Source: Desulfobulbaceae bacterium | Lineage (GTDB): Bacteria > Desulfobacterota > Desulfobulbia > Desulfobulbales > Desulfocapsaceae | Length of the DNA: 64,000 bases | Assembly: GCA_009773475.1 (NCBI GenBank) | Contig: WSXV01000003.1 | Location: 27,179 to 91,178, forward strand | Direction: 5' to 3' | Shown here: positions 1 through 8,977 of the stretch, one piece after another | Position numbering within the stretch: the first letter of the stretch is position 1 | Layout: every line of letters begins with the position of its first letter | Translations under genes and position numbers: made by a program | Notes under the pieces: generated by a model | What the model saw: only the letters and a program-made list of their open reading frames with translations | Database searches by the model: none | Told to the model about the DNA's origin: nothing

Positions 1-1701
1 TAATTGCAGGCGCTCATCATATCCTGTGTATCCGAGCGGATTTCCCGCGGTAATATCAGAATTAAAGAGCCGGATGGAATCAGGGTCAAAGATATTTTTC
101 AGGTACCATTTGTATTCCAGGGGGAAATGATGACCGCAGGTCTCACAAACCCCGGCAAATTCTCCAAACAGGTCCGGAACCCAGAGATCTTTGCAGCCGT
201 ATTTTTCACTGTTGGGGCAGGTGATTGTCCGATCCACATTGGCTAGCGGGCTGGTATAGGTGTCTGTCAGTTCGAGGGGGTCAGCTATGGTTGAGGAGGA
301 AGCCTGACCCTCAGGGGCGGAAAGCTGGGGACGGATGGATTTCTTTTCTTTTTGCTGGGAAAAGAAATCAAGGGCGGTGGTGATGGGTGAAGTAACACGT
401 TTGAGAATAACAGTTCCTTCACCGGAGACATCCTTGAAGACCTTCTGCACCTGTTTCTGGTGATTTTTCAGGATATCATAACGCATGATATAGTAAAATT
501 TTTCAGCCCTTTCCTGCATTTTTCGGAAGAATTTCTCCGTTGGCGAGGGCTGTCCGGTGAACCCATGCATGGCCATATCGCGATATTTTCTGGAGCGTTG
601 CACGAGCAGGCGTTTGATTTCGTCCGGATTAAGGTCCCAGGAGACATCGACCTGAATTTTTTTGGTCTCGGATTCAGCCTTCTTTCGTTTAATCTCGTAA
701 GAGCGGAAGGCCCGGAAGCTTTTGGTCCCCAGGATAACCTTGTCGGTGGCCTGCATGATCTCGGTGCGAAGCAGGGCGAAAAAGGCAAAATCGTCTCTTC
801 TTGCTCCTAAAGGTGGCTCCTGAATGATATGATCGATGGTTCCCAGTTCGAGATTGTCTTGCGCCGTCAGTTTGAGCCGTTCGGCGCAGACCTCAATGAG
901 TTCTTTGGGAACTTTGCTGCCCTCTCTCACTTTTCCTTCAATGGCTGCCGCTCCTTCCGGGGAGATAACGGAGTAGTAGCCATGGGAACACATCATTCGA
1001 TAGTCGGAAAGGCCAATGGCCTCGGCGCCACCGGACCCGCCTTCGGAAATCAGAGAGATCATCGGGACGCGCAGCTTTGCCATGGTGTAGATATTGCGGG
1101 CAATCTGCTGGGCTGCTCCCGGATATTCTTCCACAGGGAAGGAGCCAGGGGTAAAGACGTAGAAATGAATGGGAATACCTTCGGTCTCTGCAACCTTCAT
1201 ATAACGCAGGGCTTTCTCGTTGCCCTCCGGTCTGCAGGAGCCACCATTCCGGAACTCCTCACCATGCCCTGTTTCCTGACCAATAACCATGACTGAGGCG
1301 GTGAAAGGTTTGTCCTTGATACGTCTGACAAGGGTGGCCTTGGCGCAGACCATGGCTGGGTCGATGTTGGCGTCGCCCTCACCGCCCAGTTCAGTATAAT
1401 CCTCATAGACGTTCTCGAGGATATCCTTGAGGCTGAAGCGTTGAATACTGCGGACAATCCGCACCCGCTCCATGGGGGTGAGCTGTTCTTCCGCCCGCTC
1501 TTCGAGGAAACAGATGGATTCATGAAGGGTGTTGATCTCGCTGGCAAAATGTTCTTCAGTGTGATCATAAACCGTTTGCTTCAATTTTTGACAGGTTTCC
1601 TTGAAGCCATCGAGGTTTCCCCAGTTGGTGTAATCCTTGAGCTGAATCAGGTAATTGATCCGTTCTTCGATTTTATGCAGCTGTTTAAGTAATACGTTCA
1701 T
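1..1701 (-). CDS. Acetyl-CoA carboxylase carboxyltransferase, AccA-AccD on one chain (3' end outside the window)
   Basis: The frame is open from an ATG at 1699-1701 to the left edge, 567 codons without a stop, so the C-terminus is missing. The first ~330 residues resemble the AccA (alpha) subunit: a helical N-terminus, then a crotonase-like core with CRPEGNEKALRYM and ISEGGSGGAEAIG. After a linker a zinc ribbon typical of AccD (beta) begins, with Cys495, Cys503, Cys519 and Cys522, followed by the start of the beta domain. The first cysteine pair is spaced C-X7-C where classical AccD has C-X2-C. The enzyme would move the carboxyl group from carboxybiotin to acetyl-CoA to form malonyl-CoA for fatty acid synthesis. 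It lies 95 bp downstream of the biotin carboxylase gene in the same orientation, consistent with one operon. No biotin carrier protein gene is visible. Confidence 0.85.
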   Translation of the reverse strand, partial: MNVLLKQLHKIEERINYLIQLKDYTNWGNLDGFKETCQKLKQTVYDHTEEHFASEINTLHESICFLEERAEEQLTPMERVRIVRSIQRFSLKDILENVYEDYTELGGEGDANIDPAMVCAKATLVRRIKDKPFTASVMVIGQETGHGEEFRNGGSCRPEGNEKALRYMKVAETEGIPIHFYVFTPGSFPVEEYPGAAQQIARNIYTMAKLRVPMISLISEGGSGGAEAIGLSDYRMMCSHGYYSVISPEGAAAIEGKVREGSKVPKELIEVCAERLKLTAQDNLELGTIDHIIQEPPLGARRDDFAFFALLRTEIMQATDKVILGTKSFRAFRSYEIKRKKAESETKKIQVDVSWDLNPDEIKRLLVQRSRKYRDMAMHGFTGQPSPTEKFFRKMQERAEKFYYIMRYDILKNHQKQVQKVFKDVSGEGTVILKRVTSPITTALDFFSQQKEKKSIRPQLSAPEGQASSSTIADPLELTDTYTSPLANVDRTITCPNSEKYGCKDLWVPDLFGEFAGVCETCGHHFPLEYKWYLKNIFDPDSIRLFNSDITAGNPLGYTGYDERLQL

Positions 1702-1796
1702 AAAGTGGATGCTGTTACAGGTTGCAGGTGATCAATGTGTTAACGTATTCCGGAGGGGATGAGCTTTTATCCAGAAAAAGACACATCGAAAGACTG

Positions 1797-3212
1797 TTAA
1801 AAGGTCAGCAGGCGGTTCAGGTTAAGTTTCAGATAATCGAGGTTGGTGATAATCGGGCGGCCATGCGAATCCTTGCCTTGAATAACAATTTCATCAATAA
1901 ACTGTTCGGCCCGTTTTTTAGCCTCGTCCATGGACTCTCCCCATACCAGAGCCAAAGCCAGATTGGGGTCATATTCACTAGGGATGCGGTATTCCCGGTC
2001 AGAGGGAACGTGCGAATAAACCGTTGACCAGTCATATTGGGGGAAATGAAAGTTGGTGATGGTGCCGATCCATGGCGCAAAACCGCGCCGGGTGTCTTCT
2101 GCGACAATGCGCAGTTCGATGGAGGCCCCTTTAAACTCGATGGATTTCTGTTTGTAGCCGATTTTTTCACCGAGGCCCAGACGAATCTGTTCCCGGATCA
2201 GATTCGGGTGTTGATTGTCAAGATAGCTGATCCGGGCAGAGACATCATTTTCCACCTGGATTCTGGTGTTGACCTCAAGCAGATAGGGCTGGCCCGATCT
2301 GCTAACAATCCATTCCCAGGTGCCGACGTTGTCGTAACGAACATGGGCGGCCAGCTTCAGAGAGTAGTCAACGACCTGGTCCAGGACTTTTTGTTCATCA
2401 AAATCGTAGTCGAAGCAGGAACGATGGAACCCAGGCGCTGCCTCCACCCGTTTCTGACGTCCAGTTGACTGGATGGTGCAGTTTCTGGAACCGAAATGAA
2501 TGCGCTCGCCATGGCGGGAACAGACCAGCTGCACCTCAAGATGGTTATAGTCGCGCAGGCATTGTTCGATGAGTACGCCGCCATCGCCGAACTGACGTTT
2601 GGCATAGTTCTGCACCTGCCGGTAGATACGGCGGAACTGTTCGATCTCGGTGACCTCTTCGATGCCCATGCCGCCGCCGCCTGCGGCTGCCTTGACCAGA
2701 ATGGAAGGGGCCTTGATATCCCTGGCCAGTTGGTCATCCATGAGTCGCTGGGCGATCTCTTCGGCCTCCATCTCGTTATAGATGGGGCTGTCGGTGCCGG
2801 GAATGGTGGGGATTTGCAGTTGGTTGGCAACCCGCTTGGTGTTGATTTTGTCGCCAAGGCTCTTGATGACTTCCCAATTCGGCCCGATAAAGGTAAGGGG
2901 GCGGTCGCGAAGGGTGGCTCGTCTGGCAAAACGATAGTCTTCCGAGAAAAAACCATACCCGGGATGGATGGCCGTGCAATGGGTATGGTCGGCAACGGCG
3001 AAGAGATCATTGGGCTCGCTGTAGCTGGTTATCCGCCAGGCGTTCTGGTCAGTGCCGCTGGTGTGATTCTGGCGGACGTGCTCTGAGTCCTGATCGGCCT
3101 CTGTATAGACCACAATGTACTCGAGGCCCAGATCTTTGCAGGCATTCATGATGCGGATCGCGATCTCACCCCGATTGGCGATGAGAACCTTTCCTTGCAA
3201 ACTGTTACTCAT
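1797..3212 (-). CDS. accC: Biotin carboxylase subunit, divergent
   Basis: A 471-residue ATP-grasp protein starting KVLIANRGEIAIRI, the usual N-terminus of biotin carboxylases. The glycine-rich ATP loop (KAAAGGGGMG, near residue 195) and the RIVAEDTRRGF motif of the C-terminal domain are present. The product would carboxylate biotin on a carrier protein using bicarbonate and ATP. The family hallmark EMNTRxQVEHPVTE reads EVNTRIQVENDVSARI here, so the conserved His after QVE is Asn and the PVTE part is lost. The region around the reactive arginines is also unusual (NCTIQSTGRQKRVEAAPG). The gene precedes the carboxyltransferase gene. A pyruvate or other acyl-CoA carboxylase subunit is possible, but the neighbour favours acetyl-CoA. 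Confidence 0.85.
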   Translation of the reverse strand: MSNSLQGKVLIANRGEIAIRIMNACKDLGLEYIVVYTEADQDSEHVRQNHTSGTDQNAWRITSYSEPNDLFAVADHTHCTAIHPGYGFFSEDYRFARRATLRDRPLTFIGPNWEVIKSLGDKINTKRVANQLQIPTIPGTDSPIYNEMEAEEIAQRLMDDQLARDIKAPSILVKAAAGGGGMGIEEVTEIEQFRRIYRQVQNYAKRQFGDGGVLIEQCLRDYNHLEVQLVCSRHGERIHFGSRNCTIQSTGRQKRVEAAPGFHRSCFDYDFDEQKVLDQVVDYSLKLAAHVRYDNVGTWEWIVSRSGQPYLLEVNTRIQVENDVSARISYLDNQHPNLIREQIRLGLGEKIGYKQKSIEFKGASIELRIVAEDTRRGFAPWIGTITNFHFPQYDWSTVYSHVPSDREYRIPSEYDPNLALALVWGESMDEAKKRAEQFIDEIVIQGKDSHGRPIITNLDYLKLNLNRLLTF

Positions 3213-3410
3213 ATTATTTTAATGGTGTTATTTGAAAGGCAAATGAATTGATGTTGATGGAGAAATGTCGATAATCCTTGAGCTTTTTATTTTTGCAAAA
3301 GAATAAACTCGCATTACTATAGTCATATCATAGCAATTAGAAAAGAAAAAATGTATTCTGTCTTGTCTCCCACTCCTGTTCTCTCTGTCATCTTTGACGA
3401 CTTTGATGAT

Positions 3411-3440
3411 TTGGCGATAAGAAGGAGGTGCTGGTATAAT
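3411..3440 (+). promoter_or_regulatory. Candidate sigma-70 promoter upstream of corC
   Basis: TTGGCG (3411-3416) and a perfect TATAAT (3435-3440) are separated by 18 bp. This sits in the 308-bp divergent gap between accC and corC. The -10 box overlaps the ATG of a possible leader ORF, so only one of the two readings can be fully right. The rest of 3213-3410 is AT-rich and shows no other gene. Confidence 0.4.
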
Positions 3441-3528
3441 GCTTTTTCTTCGAAATTTCCATGAAATATTTCGAGGAAGGCTGGATGTTGAGGTTAAAAA
3501 GATGAAATGGCAGAAAAAAAATGAGTAA
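3439..3528 (+). CDS. Possible 29-residue leader ORF coupled to corC
   Basis: A perfect Shine-Dalgarno AAGGAGG (3422-3428) stands 10 bp before this ATG. The 29-codon frame ends in a TAA that overlaps the corC start in the sequence ATGAGTAA (3521-3528). corC itself has no good ribosome binding site, so translation of this ORF could deliver ribosomes to corC. The peptide is basic (EVKKMKWQKKNE at the end) and matches nothing I recognise. If the TATAAT at 3435-3440 is the real -10 box, the transcript would start inside the ORF and it would not be translated. Confidence 0.35.
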   Translation: MLFLRNFHEIFRGRLDVEVKKMKWQKKNE

Positions 3529-4396
3529 GGATAAACAGTCGGAACAGTCAGAACCTGCCGAACATAGAGGGGTCTTCCAGCGTCTGGCAGCTCTTTTGCC
3601 TGGGCGCACTCCTGACACCACCGAGGCCTTGGAGCAGGAAATTCAAGAACTGCTTGAGGAAGGAGAGGAGCAGGGCCTGATCAGCAGCATGGAAGAGAAG
3701 ATGATCAACTCGATCTTTGATTTCCGGGACACCAGGGTTGGTGAGATTATGACACCGGCGGTGGAGATCGAGGCGGCAGAAGAGAATACCTCGCTTGCTG
3801 ACCTGGTTGAGCTCTTTATAGAAAAAGAGTTTGCCCGGGTTCCAGTGTACCGGGAGACCCTGGACCATATTGTGGGAATTCTCCATGTCAAGAATCTGTT
3901 AAAGATTTTTTCCTCCGCCTCAAAGGATACCCCCCTTTCCGAACTTTTGAATCCGCCCTATTTTATCGATGAAAAAAAACTGATTGTCGATTTGCTGGTG
4001 GAGTTTCAAAAGCGGAAAGTGCATATGGCCATGGTAATCGATGAGTTTGGCTCGGTCCGTGGGCTTGTTACCCTTGAGGATGTTCTGGAAGAGATTGTCG
4101 GCGAGATTGACGATGAACACGATGTGGACGAGGATGATGAGATTGAGGAGCTTGGCCTGGATGCCATTCTGGTGCACGCCAGGGTGGATATCGAAGAGGT
4201 GGAGGAGCGCTTTCAGTTGGAGATGCCGCCGGGGCCTTACGAGTCTGTGGGCGGCCTGGTGGTTCATGCCCTTGGCAGGCTTGCCGTTCCTGGTGATCAG
4301 GTGGATGTGGGGGGCTTGCGTTTTCTGGTGCAGACGGCAAGCAGGCGCCATATCAAGATGGTGCGCATTGCCCGGCTGACCGATGATGCTACGTGA
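3521..4396 (+). CDS. corC: CBS-domain protein of the CorC/HlyC-C family
   Basis: A 291-residue soluble protein with an N-terminal helical region, two CBS domains (about residues 65-185, including RVGEIMTPAVEIEAAEEN and MVIDEFGSVRGLVTLEDVLE), an acidic linker (DDEHDVDEDDEIEE) and a C-terminal CorC/HlyC transporter-associated domain. Family members have been linked to Mg2+/Co2+ efflux or membrane and phospholipid maintenance; their biochemical role is still debated. It overlaps lnt by 14 bp, the same order as ybeX-lnt in many proteobacteria, which supports the assignment. Its own ribosome binding site is weak; see the leader ORF at 3439. Confidence 0.88.
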   Translation: MSKDKQSEQSEPAEHRGVFQRLAALLPGRTPDTTEALEQEIQELLEEGEEQGLISSMEEKMINSIFDFRDTRVGEIMTPAVEIEAAEENTSLADLVELFIEKEFARVPVYRETLDHIVGILHVKNLLKIFSSASKDTPLSELLNPPYFIDEKKLIVDLLVEFQKRKVHMAMVIDEFGSVRGLVTLEDVLEEIVGEIDDEHDVDEDDEIEELGLDAILVHARVDIEEVEERFQLEMPPGPYESVGGLVVHALGRLAVPGDQVDVGGLRFLVQTASRRHIKMVRIARLTDDAT

Positions 4397-6101
4397 TTTC
4401 AGCAGCACGGCGCGGGCTCCTGAAGCAGGTTTAACCTCGGGCTTGCAACTGTTGGCGGTTCTCACAGCGGCCCTGATGCTGTGGCTGGCCTTTCCCGGTG
4501 GCGGTGGATTCTGGCCGCTGTTGTTTGTTGCCCTGGTGCCCTTTTTCGTGGTGGCCATGGGGGCAAAGACAGCGCGACAGGCCGGTCTTCTCGGTATGCT
4601 GCTGGGGCTGGTTCATTTTTGCGCACTGCTCTATTGGATTGTCAAAGTCCTTGGACATTACGGGGGGCTGCCGGTGTATCTGGCTGTCTTAGCCCTTCTT
4701 CTTCTTGCCTTGTATATGAGTTTGTACCTGGGCGTTTTTGCCATGGTTGCGCGACTTTTTTTTCTCCGGTGTCCAGCCTTGTGTGCCCTCTGGCTGATTC
4801 CGGCCGCCTGGGTCGCCCTTGACTGGTGCCGCTCTTTTTTGTTCACCGGTTTTCCGTGGATGGATCCGGGGTATGGTCTGGCCCAGGTTCCCTGGCTGCT
4901 TCAATCGGCGGATCTTTGGGGCCATTATGGCCTGAGCTTTGTTCTGGTGTTGCTGAATACCTCGGTTGCCCTGCTGTGCAGTTCAGAAAATCAAAAAAGA
5001 GGACAGCTTGGGATATTGCTCCCTGTTTTGCTCCTCTGCAGCGGGGTTGCCCTGTACTCATCCCTGCGCTGGCAGCAGGTCGGCAAACAGATGGAGCAGC
5101 AGGTACAGCGGGGCGCCACCATGCGGGTTGGTGTGGTGCAGGGGAATATTGCTCAGGATCAGAAGTGGTCTTCTGGATTGCAGGAGAAGACCCTGGCCAA
5201 TTATGTCGGCCAAAGTCGTAATCTTGTTGCACGAGATCGGCCTGTCCTGTTGATCTGGCCGGAGACCGCCCTGCCATTTTATCCTTCCGGTCATCCTCTG
5301 ATGCAAGTGGTGCGTGATTTTGCCCGGCAGGGGAATATCTCCCTGCTCACCGGTGCGCCCTGGGTTGAAACGGGGCCCCAGGACAAAAGACCGGGGGGAG
5401 TAGCAATCCAGGAGAAAGGTGACAGCCGGAGATGGACTGGTGCCGCCTCCGGGGTGGATGGCGGAGGCGTAGCAGGGAATGGTGATCACAATAAACCGCA
5501 CTATTATAACAGTGCGCTTCTGATGGATCCCCATGGCTCCCTCATCGATGGGTATTCAAAAAGTCATCTGGTGCCTTATGGCGAGTATGTTCCTCTGAAA
5601 AAAATGATGCCCTTTCTTGCTCCGGTAGTGGAGGCGGCGGGTGATTTTAGCCCCGGTGTGATTTCCCATGCCCTGGGTTGCCAGAATGCCAGGATCGGGG
5701 TGTTGATCTGTTTTGAATCCATATTCCCGGAGATTGCCCGTAAATGGGTGGGAGTTAAGGCCAATCTCCTCGTGAATCTGACCAATGATGCCTGGTACGG
5801 TCGCTCCAGCGCCCCCCATCACAGCCTGGCAATGACGGTGCTGCGAGCCGTGGAGACCAGGCGCTCTCTGGTCCGGGCAGCCAACACCGGGTTCTCCGGA
5901 TTCATTGATCCGCTGGGGCGGGTGCAGAGGGTGTCGCCCTTGTTTGAACCCTGGGCCGAGACTGCCGAGCTTGTCCTTATGGAGGAGGAGACCTGGTTTG
6001 TGCGCTGGGGCTATCTCTTTTCCCCTATCTGCTTGGTGCTGGTGGTTGTTTTCCTGATCTGGATTGCCCTGCGTAATCCTTGTCCACGGCGTTTTTCCTG
6101 A
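4383..6101 (+). CDS. lnt: Apolipoprotein N-acyltransferase
   Basis: A 572-residue inner-membrane enzyme that adds the third acyl chain to lipoproteins. The first ~230 residues hold about six hydrophobic segments, followed by a periplasmic nitrilase-like domain and a last membrane helix near residue 545. The catalytic triad is recognisable: Glu in IWPETALPF, Lys in YSKSHLVPYGEY and Cys in GVLICFESIFPE. Between the first two lies an insertion of about 40 residues rich in Gly, Asp and Arg (around residues 330-375) that lengthens the protein beyond the usual ~510. Its start lies inside the end of corC, suggesting translational coupling. Diacylated lipoproteins delivered by Lgt and LspA would be its substrates. 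Confidence 0.92.
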   Translation: MMLRDFSSTARAPEAGLTSGLQLLAVLTAALMLWLAFPGGGGFWPLLFVALVPFFVVAMGAKTARQAGLLGMLLGLVHFCALLYWIVKVLGHYGGLPVYLAVLALLLLALYMSLYLGVFAMVARLFFLRCPALCALWLIPAAWVALDWCRSFLFTGFPWMDPGYGLAQVPWLLQSADLWGHYGLSFVLVLLNTSVALLCSSENQKRGQLGILLPVLLLCSGVALYSSLRWQQVGKQMEQQVQRGATMRVGVVQGNIAQDQKWSSGLQEKTLANYVGQSRNLVARDRPVLLIWPETALPFYPSGHPLMQVVRDFARQGNISLLTGAPWVETGPQDKRPGGVAIQEKGDSRRWTGAASGVDGGGVAGNGDHNKPHYYNSALLMDPHGSLIDGYSKSHLVPYGEYVPLKKMMPFLAPVVEAAGDFSPGVISHALGCQNARIGVLICFESIFPEIARKWVGVKANLLVNLTNDAWYGRSSAPHHSLAMTVLRAVETRRSLVRAANTGFSGFIDPLGRVQRVSPLFEPWAETAELVLMEEETWFVRWGYLFSPICLVLVVVFLIWIALRNPCPRRFS

Positions 6102-6156
6102 AATCAGAACTTTTTGATTTTTAAATTCATATATTACTTTTATAGGGAGTTTTTCT

Positions 6157-7267
6157 ATGTCAACAGAAACAGGTGCTGCAATATCCAAGCAAAGGCTTCA
6201 GGAAATGAAGGTAAGAATGCTTGCCTTGAAGGAGCATCTTTGACCTGGATCACAAAAAAGAAGAACTGGAGCGGCTGGAGCAGCAGACCCTGGCTCCTAA
6301 TTTCTGGAATGACACCGAAGTGGCCACTAAGGTCCATAAAGAGCATGGACAACTGCAAGAGATAGTCAAGAGCTGGGAGGCCAGGTGGGAAGAGATCCAG
6401 GAACTGGAGTTGCTCCTGGATCTGGCCACGGAAGAGAATGATGCCGAGATGGAGCATGAGGTCGCCGGTAGTCTGGACGCCCTCCAGGACAGCATTGCCG
6501 TGGCGGAAGTTGAGTGCATGCTCAGTGGCGAACATGATGCCAATAATGCGATCATGGATATCCATGCCGGTGCCGGTGGGACCGAGGCCCAGGACTGGGT
6601 AAGCATTCTGATGCGCATGTATCTGCGCTGGGCCGAGCAGAAAGGTTTTAAGTCCGACATCCTCGATTATCAGCCCGGCGATGAGGCTGGCGTCAAGAGC
6701 GTGATCCTGATGATTACCGGCCATAACGCCTATGGTTATATGCGTTCGGAGGTGGGGATCCATCGTCTGGTGCGGATATCTCCCTTTGATGCCACCGGCC
6801 GTCGTCACACCTCGTTTTCCTCGGTGATGGTCATGCCCGAGCTGGATGATACTATTGAGGTTGATATCATTGATAAAGATCTGCGTATTGACACCTATCG
6901 GGCCAGTGGTTCCGGCGGTCAGCACGTCAACAAGACCGATTCCGCCATTCGCATTACCCATCTGCCCAGCGGTATTGTGGTGCAGTGTCAGAATGAACGA
7001 TCCCAGCATCGCAACAAGGATATGGCCATGAAGATGCTGACCTCCCGTCTCTATGAGCTGGGCCGGGAAAAACAGGCCGAGACCAAAGAGGATCTGCATG
7101 GGGATAAAAAGGGGATCTCCTGGGGCAGTCAGATCCGCTCCTATGTCCTGCAGCCCTACCGCCTGATCAAGGATCATCGAACCGATGTGGAGGTGGGTAA
7201 TGTGGATGCGGTGCTCGATGGGAACCTCGATCCTTTTATCAAGGCCTATCTGTTATGGGAAAAGTAA
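6157..7267 (+). CDS. prfB: Peptide chain release factor 2 (programmed +1 frameshift)
   Basis: Translation starts at ATG 6157 (AGGGAG upstream), runs 28 codons to an in-frame TGA at 6241-6243, and continues after a +1 shift from 6242 to the stop at 7265-7267. The joined product has 369 residues, the normal RF2 length. The stop-codon recognition motif SPF (RISPFDATGRRHTSFSS) and the catalytic GGQ (GSGGQHVNKTDSAIRITH) are both present. RF2 releases peptides at UGA and UAA. Reading only the second frame from a later ATG would lose the N-terminal ~55 residues, so the join 6157-6240 plus 6242-7267 should be used. RF2 level is autoregulated by this frameshift in other bacteria. Confidence 0.95.
6229..6244 (+). 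promoter_or_regulatory. RF2 +1 frameshift signal
   Basis: An internal Shine-Dalgarno AAGGAG (6229-6234) lies three bases before CTT TGA C (6238-6244), the canonical slippery codon, in-frame UGA and following C. When RF2 is scarce the peptidyl-tRNA on CTT slips one base forward and full-length RF2 is made. Confidence 0.95.
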
Positions 7268-7315
7268 GGGGTGGAGTTCTAACCCCGACGAATGGGATAA
7301 TCTTTAAGTCACTCA

Positions 7316-8638
7316 TTGAGCACATCCGTTGCGGGTGCAGAGTGTGAGGACGCATTGAATCCCGCTATTGCTTTGATGAATTCCTGCGCGAAGTGCGGGG
7401 CCTGTACTGTTGTTTGTCCTGTCCATCGGGTGACCGGGCAGGAGGCGCATTCGGCCCGGGGAAAACTCCATCTGGCCTTGCTTTCTGATCTGCCCGGCAA
7501 GGGGGCGGTCTTTGAGGATATCTTCTCCAAGTGCCTGCTTTGCGGAGCCTGTGCGTCTGTCTGTCCACGGGACATAGATGTGTGTAGGCAGGTGGTGCAG
7601 TCTCGGGCCGCCTTTCCGGCTGTTACCGGTGCCCATGGCTATGAAAAGTATCTGGCCCGCAAGGTGCTCGGCCACCCTGAGATCCTTGCTCCCCTGCGGG
7701 TGCTGGGCCGGGCCGGGGCTCGGCTGCTCCTGAAATATCTGCCTGAAGACAGTGGGCTGCGTTTACGGCTGGCCCTGTTTCATCAGGACGCTGGAGCGGT
7801 GCCGGCGGTGGAGAATGTCCCTGCTGCTGCGTCCGGCTTGGGTTTAAAAGAAGGGCTGGCCTGTTTCCCCGGTTGTTCTGCCCGCTATCTTTATCCAGAA
7901 ATTATTTCATCCTGTGATGCCCTGGTGGCTGGTCTCGGTCAGGCCCTGTCCGTTCCCGAGGGCTTGTCCTGTTGTGGCCTGGCCGCCTTTGCTGCGGGAG
8001 ACCGGCGGGAGGCGGAAAGGTGTGCCCGTAACAATATTGCCATCCTTGAGCAGAGCGGCGGGCCAATTCTGGTCACCTGTGCCTCCTGTTACGCCCATCT
8101 GTGCCGGTATGGGGAACTGTTTGTCGATGCTCCGGTGTGGCGCGAGCGGGCTGAAGGGATCAAGGCGCGCCTGGTGGAAATCAGTTGTTTGCTCGATCGT
8201 CAGTCGGCAACCGAAGCGATCCCGACTGGCGCTGCCTCCTTGGGTACGGGTGGGAAAAAGGTGCGGGTTTTCTACCATGATCCCTGCCATTTACGCCACG
8301 GCCTCGAGGGGACCAAGATTACCGCAGAACCACGCCGGGTCCTTGCCCGCCATCGGCAACTGGAGCTGCTTGAACTTCCCGGTGGCCCTCAGTGCTGTGG
8401 CCAGGGCGGCCTTTTTCATATCAGCGCCCCCGAGATCTCGGCGGTGATTCGTGATACCCTGGCAGCCAAAGTGCTGGCCCTGAACCCGGAGGTGATTACC
8501 AGCACCTGCTCCGGCTGTCTTATGCAGTGGCGTGTTGCGGTGGAGGTGGCGGGCGCGGCAAGCCGGGTGCGGGTACTGCATTTGGTGGAACTGCTGGCGG
8601 AGTTGGCGGTGGAGAAAGTAAATAGAATAGAGCTTTGA
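7316..8638 (+). CDS. GlcF-like (Fe-S)-binding oxidoreductase subunit with two CCG domains
   Basis: A 440-residue protein with two N-terminal 4Fe-4S motifs (CAKCGACTVVCPVH and CLLCGACASVCPRD) and two cysteine-rich CCG domains (ACFPGCSARY with LSCCG; YHDPCHLRHG with QCCGQGG), ending CSGCLMQW. This is the layout of GlcF, the iron-sulfur subunit of glycolate oxidase, and of electron-transfer partners of D-lactate dehydrogenases and heterodisulfide-reductase-like complexes. No FAD/FMN partner lies beside it, so the substrate cannot be named. The start is uncertain: TTG 7316 is the longest option, ATG 7376 would clip the first Fe-S region and no strong ribosome binding site is seen. It follows prfB by about 50 bp. 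Confidence 0.8.
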   Translation: MSTSVAGAECEDALNPAIALMNSCAKCGACTVVCPVHRVTGQEAHSARGKLHLALLSDLPGKGAVFEDIFSKCLLCGACASVCPRDIDVCRQVVQSRAAFPAVTGAHGYEKYLARKVLGHPEILAPLRVLGRAGARLLLKYLPEDSGLRLRLALFHQDAGAVPAVENVPAAASGLGLKEGLACFPGCSARYLYPEIISSCDALVAGLGQALSVPEGLSCCGLAAFAAGDRREAERCARNNIAILEQSGGPILVTCASCYAHLCRYGELFVDAPVWRERAEGIKARLVEISCLLDRQSATEAIPTGAASLGTGGKKVRVFYHDPCHLRHGLEGTKITAEPRRVLARHRQLELLELPGGPQCCGQGGLFHISAPEISAVIRDTLAAKVLALNPEVITSTCSGCLMQWRVAVEVAGAASRVRVLHLVELLAELAVEKVNRIEL

Positions 8639-8977
8639 TTCCACCTGCAACGGATAGCCGGACTGACGTGCCTTGTGCTCGGCCATCGGCTTGCCGAGTG
8701 CTGTCTGGAGGATTGGAGAATCCTTGAAAAGATTGAGTTTTCAAGAATGCCTCCTTTGTTGTAAATGGATTGATCGGCAGGGAAAGGGCTTGGCTTTCGA
8801 TCTCTTCTTGCATGAACAGGGTGGGATGTGTAAAAAGAAGTCTTAAAAAAAATGCTCTTAAGCCATCCTTGGAGGGAGTAAAATTCGGGGCGTTCATGCC
8901 CTGCGTTGGTGTTTCCATTTTGACAGACCCTTGATTGAGAAATGGACGCAGTTGTTTTTTGTTTACAGAGATACGTC
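8639..8977 (+). other. 339-bp gap with no supported gene
   Basis: Between the Fe-S protein and the dGTPase I see only short hairpins, such as CTCGGC/GCCGAG near 8678 and CTTGAAAA/TTTTCAAG near 8723. There is no frame with convincing protein character on either strand and no clear terminator or promoter. Confidence 0.5.

Noticed and set aside
6155..7177. A 340-codon minus-strand frame opposite prfB
   Set aside because: It lies fully within prfB, which has the GGQ and SPF motifs. The antisense product is low-quality.
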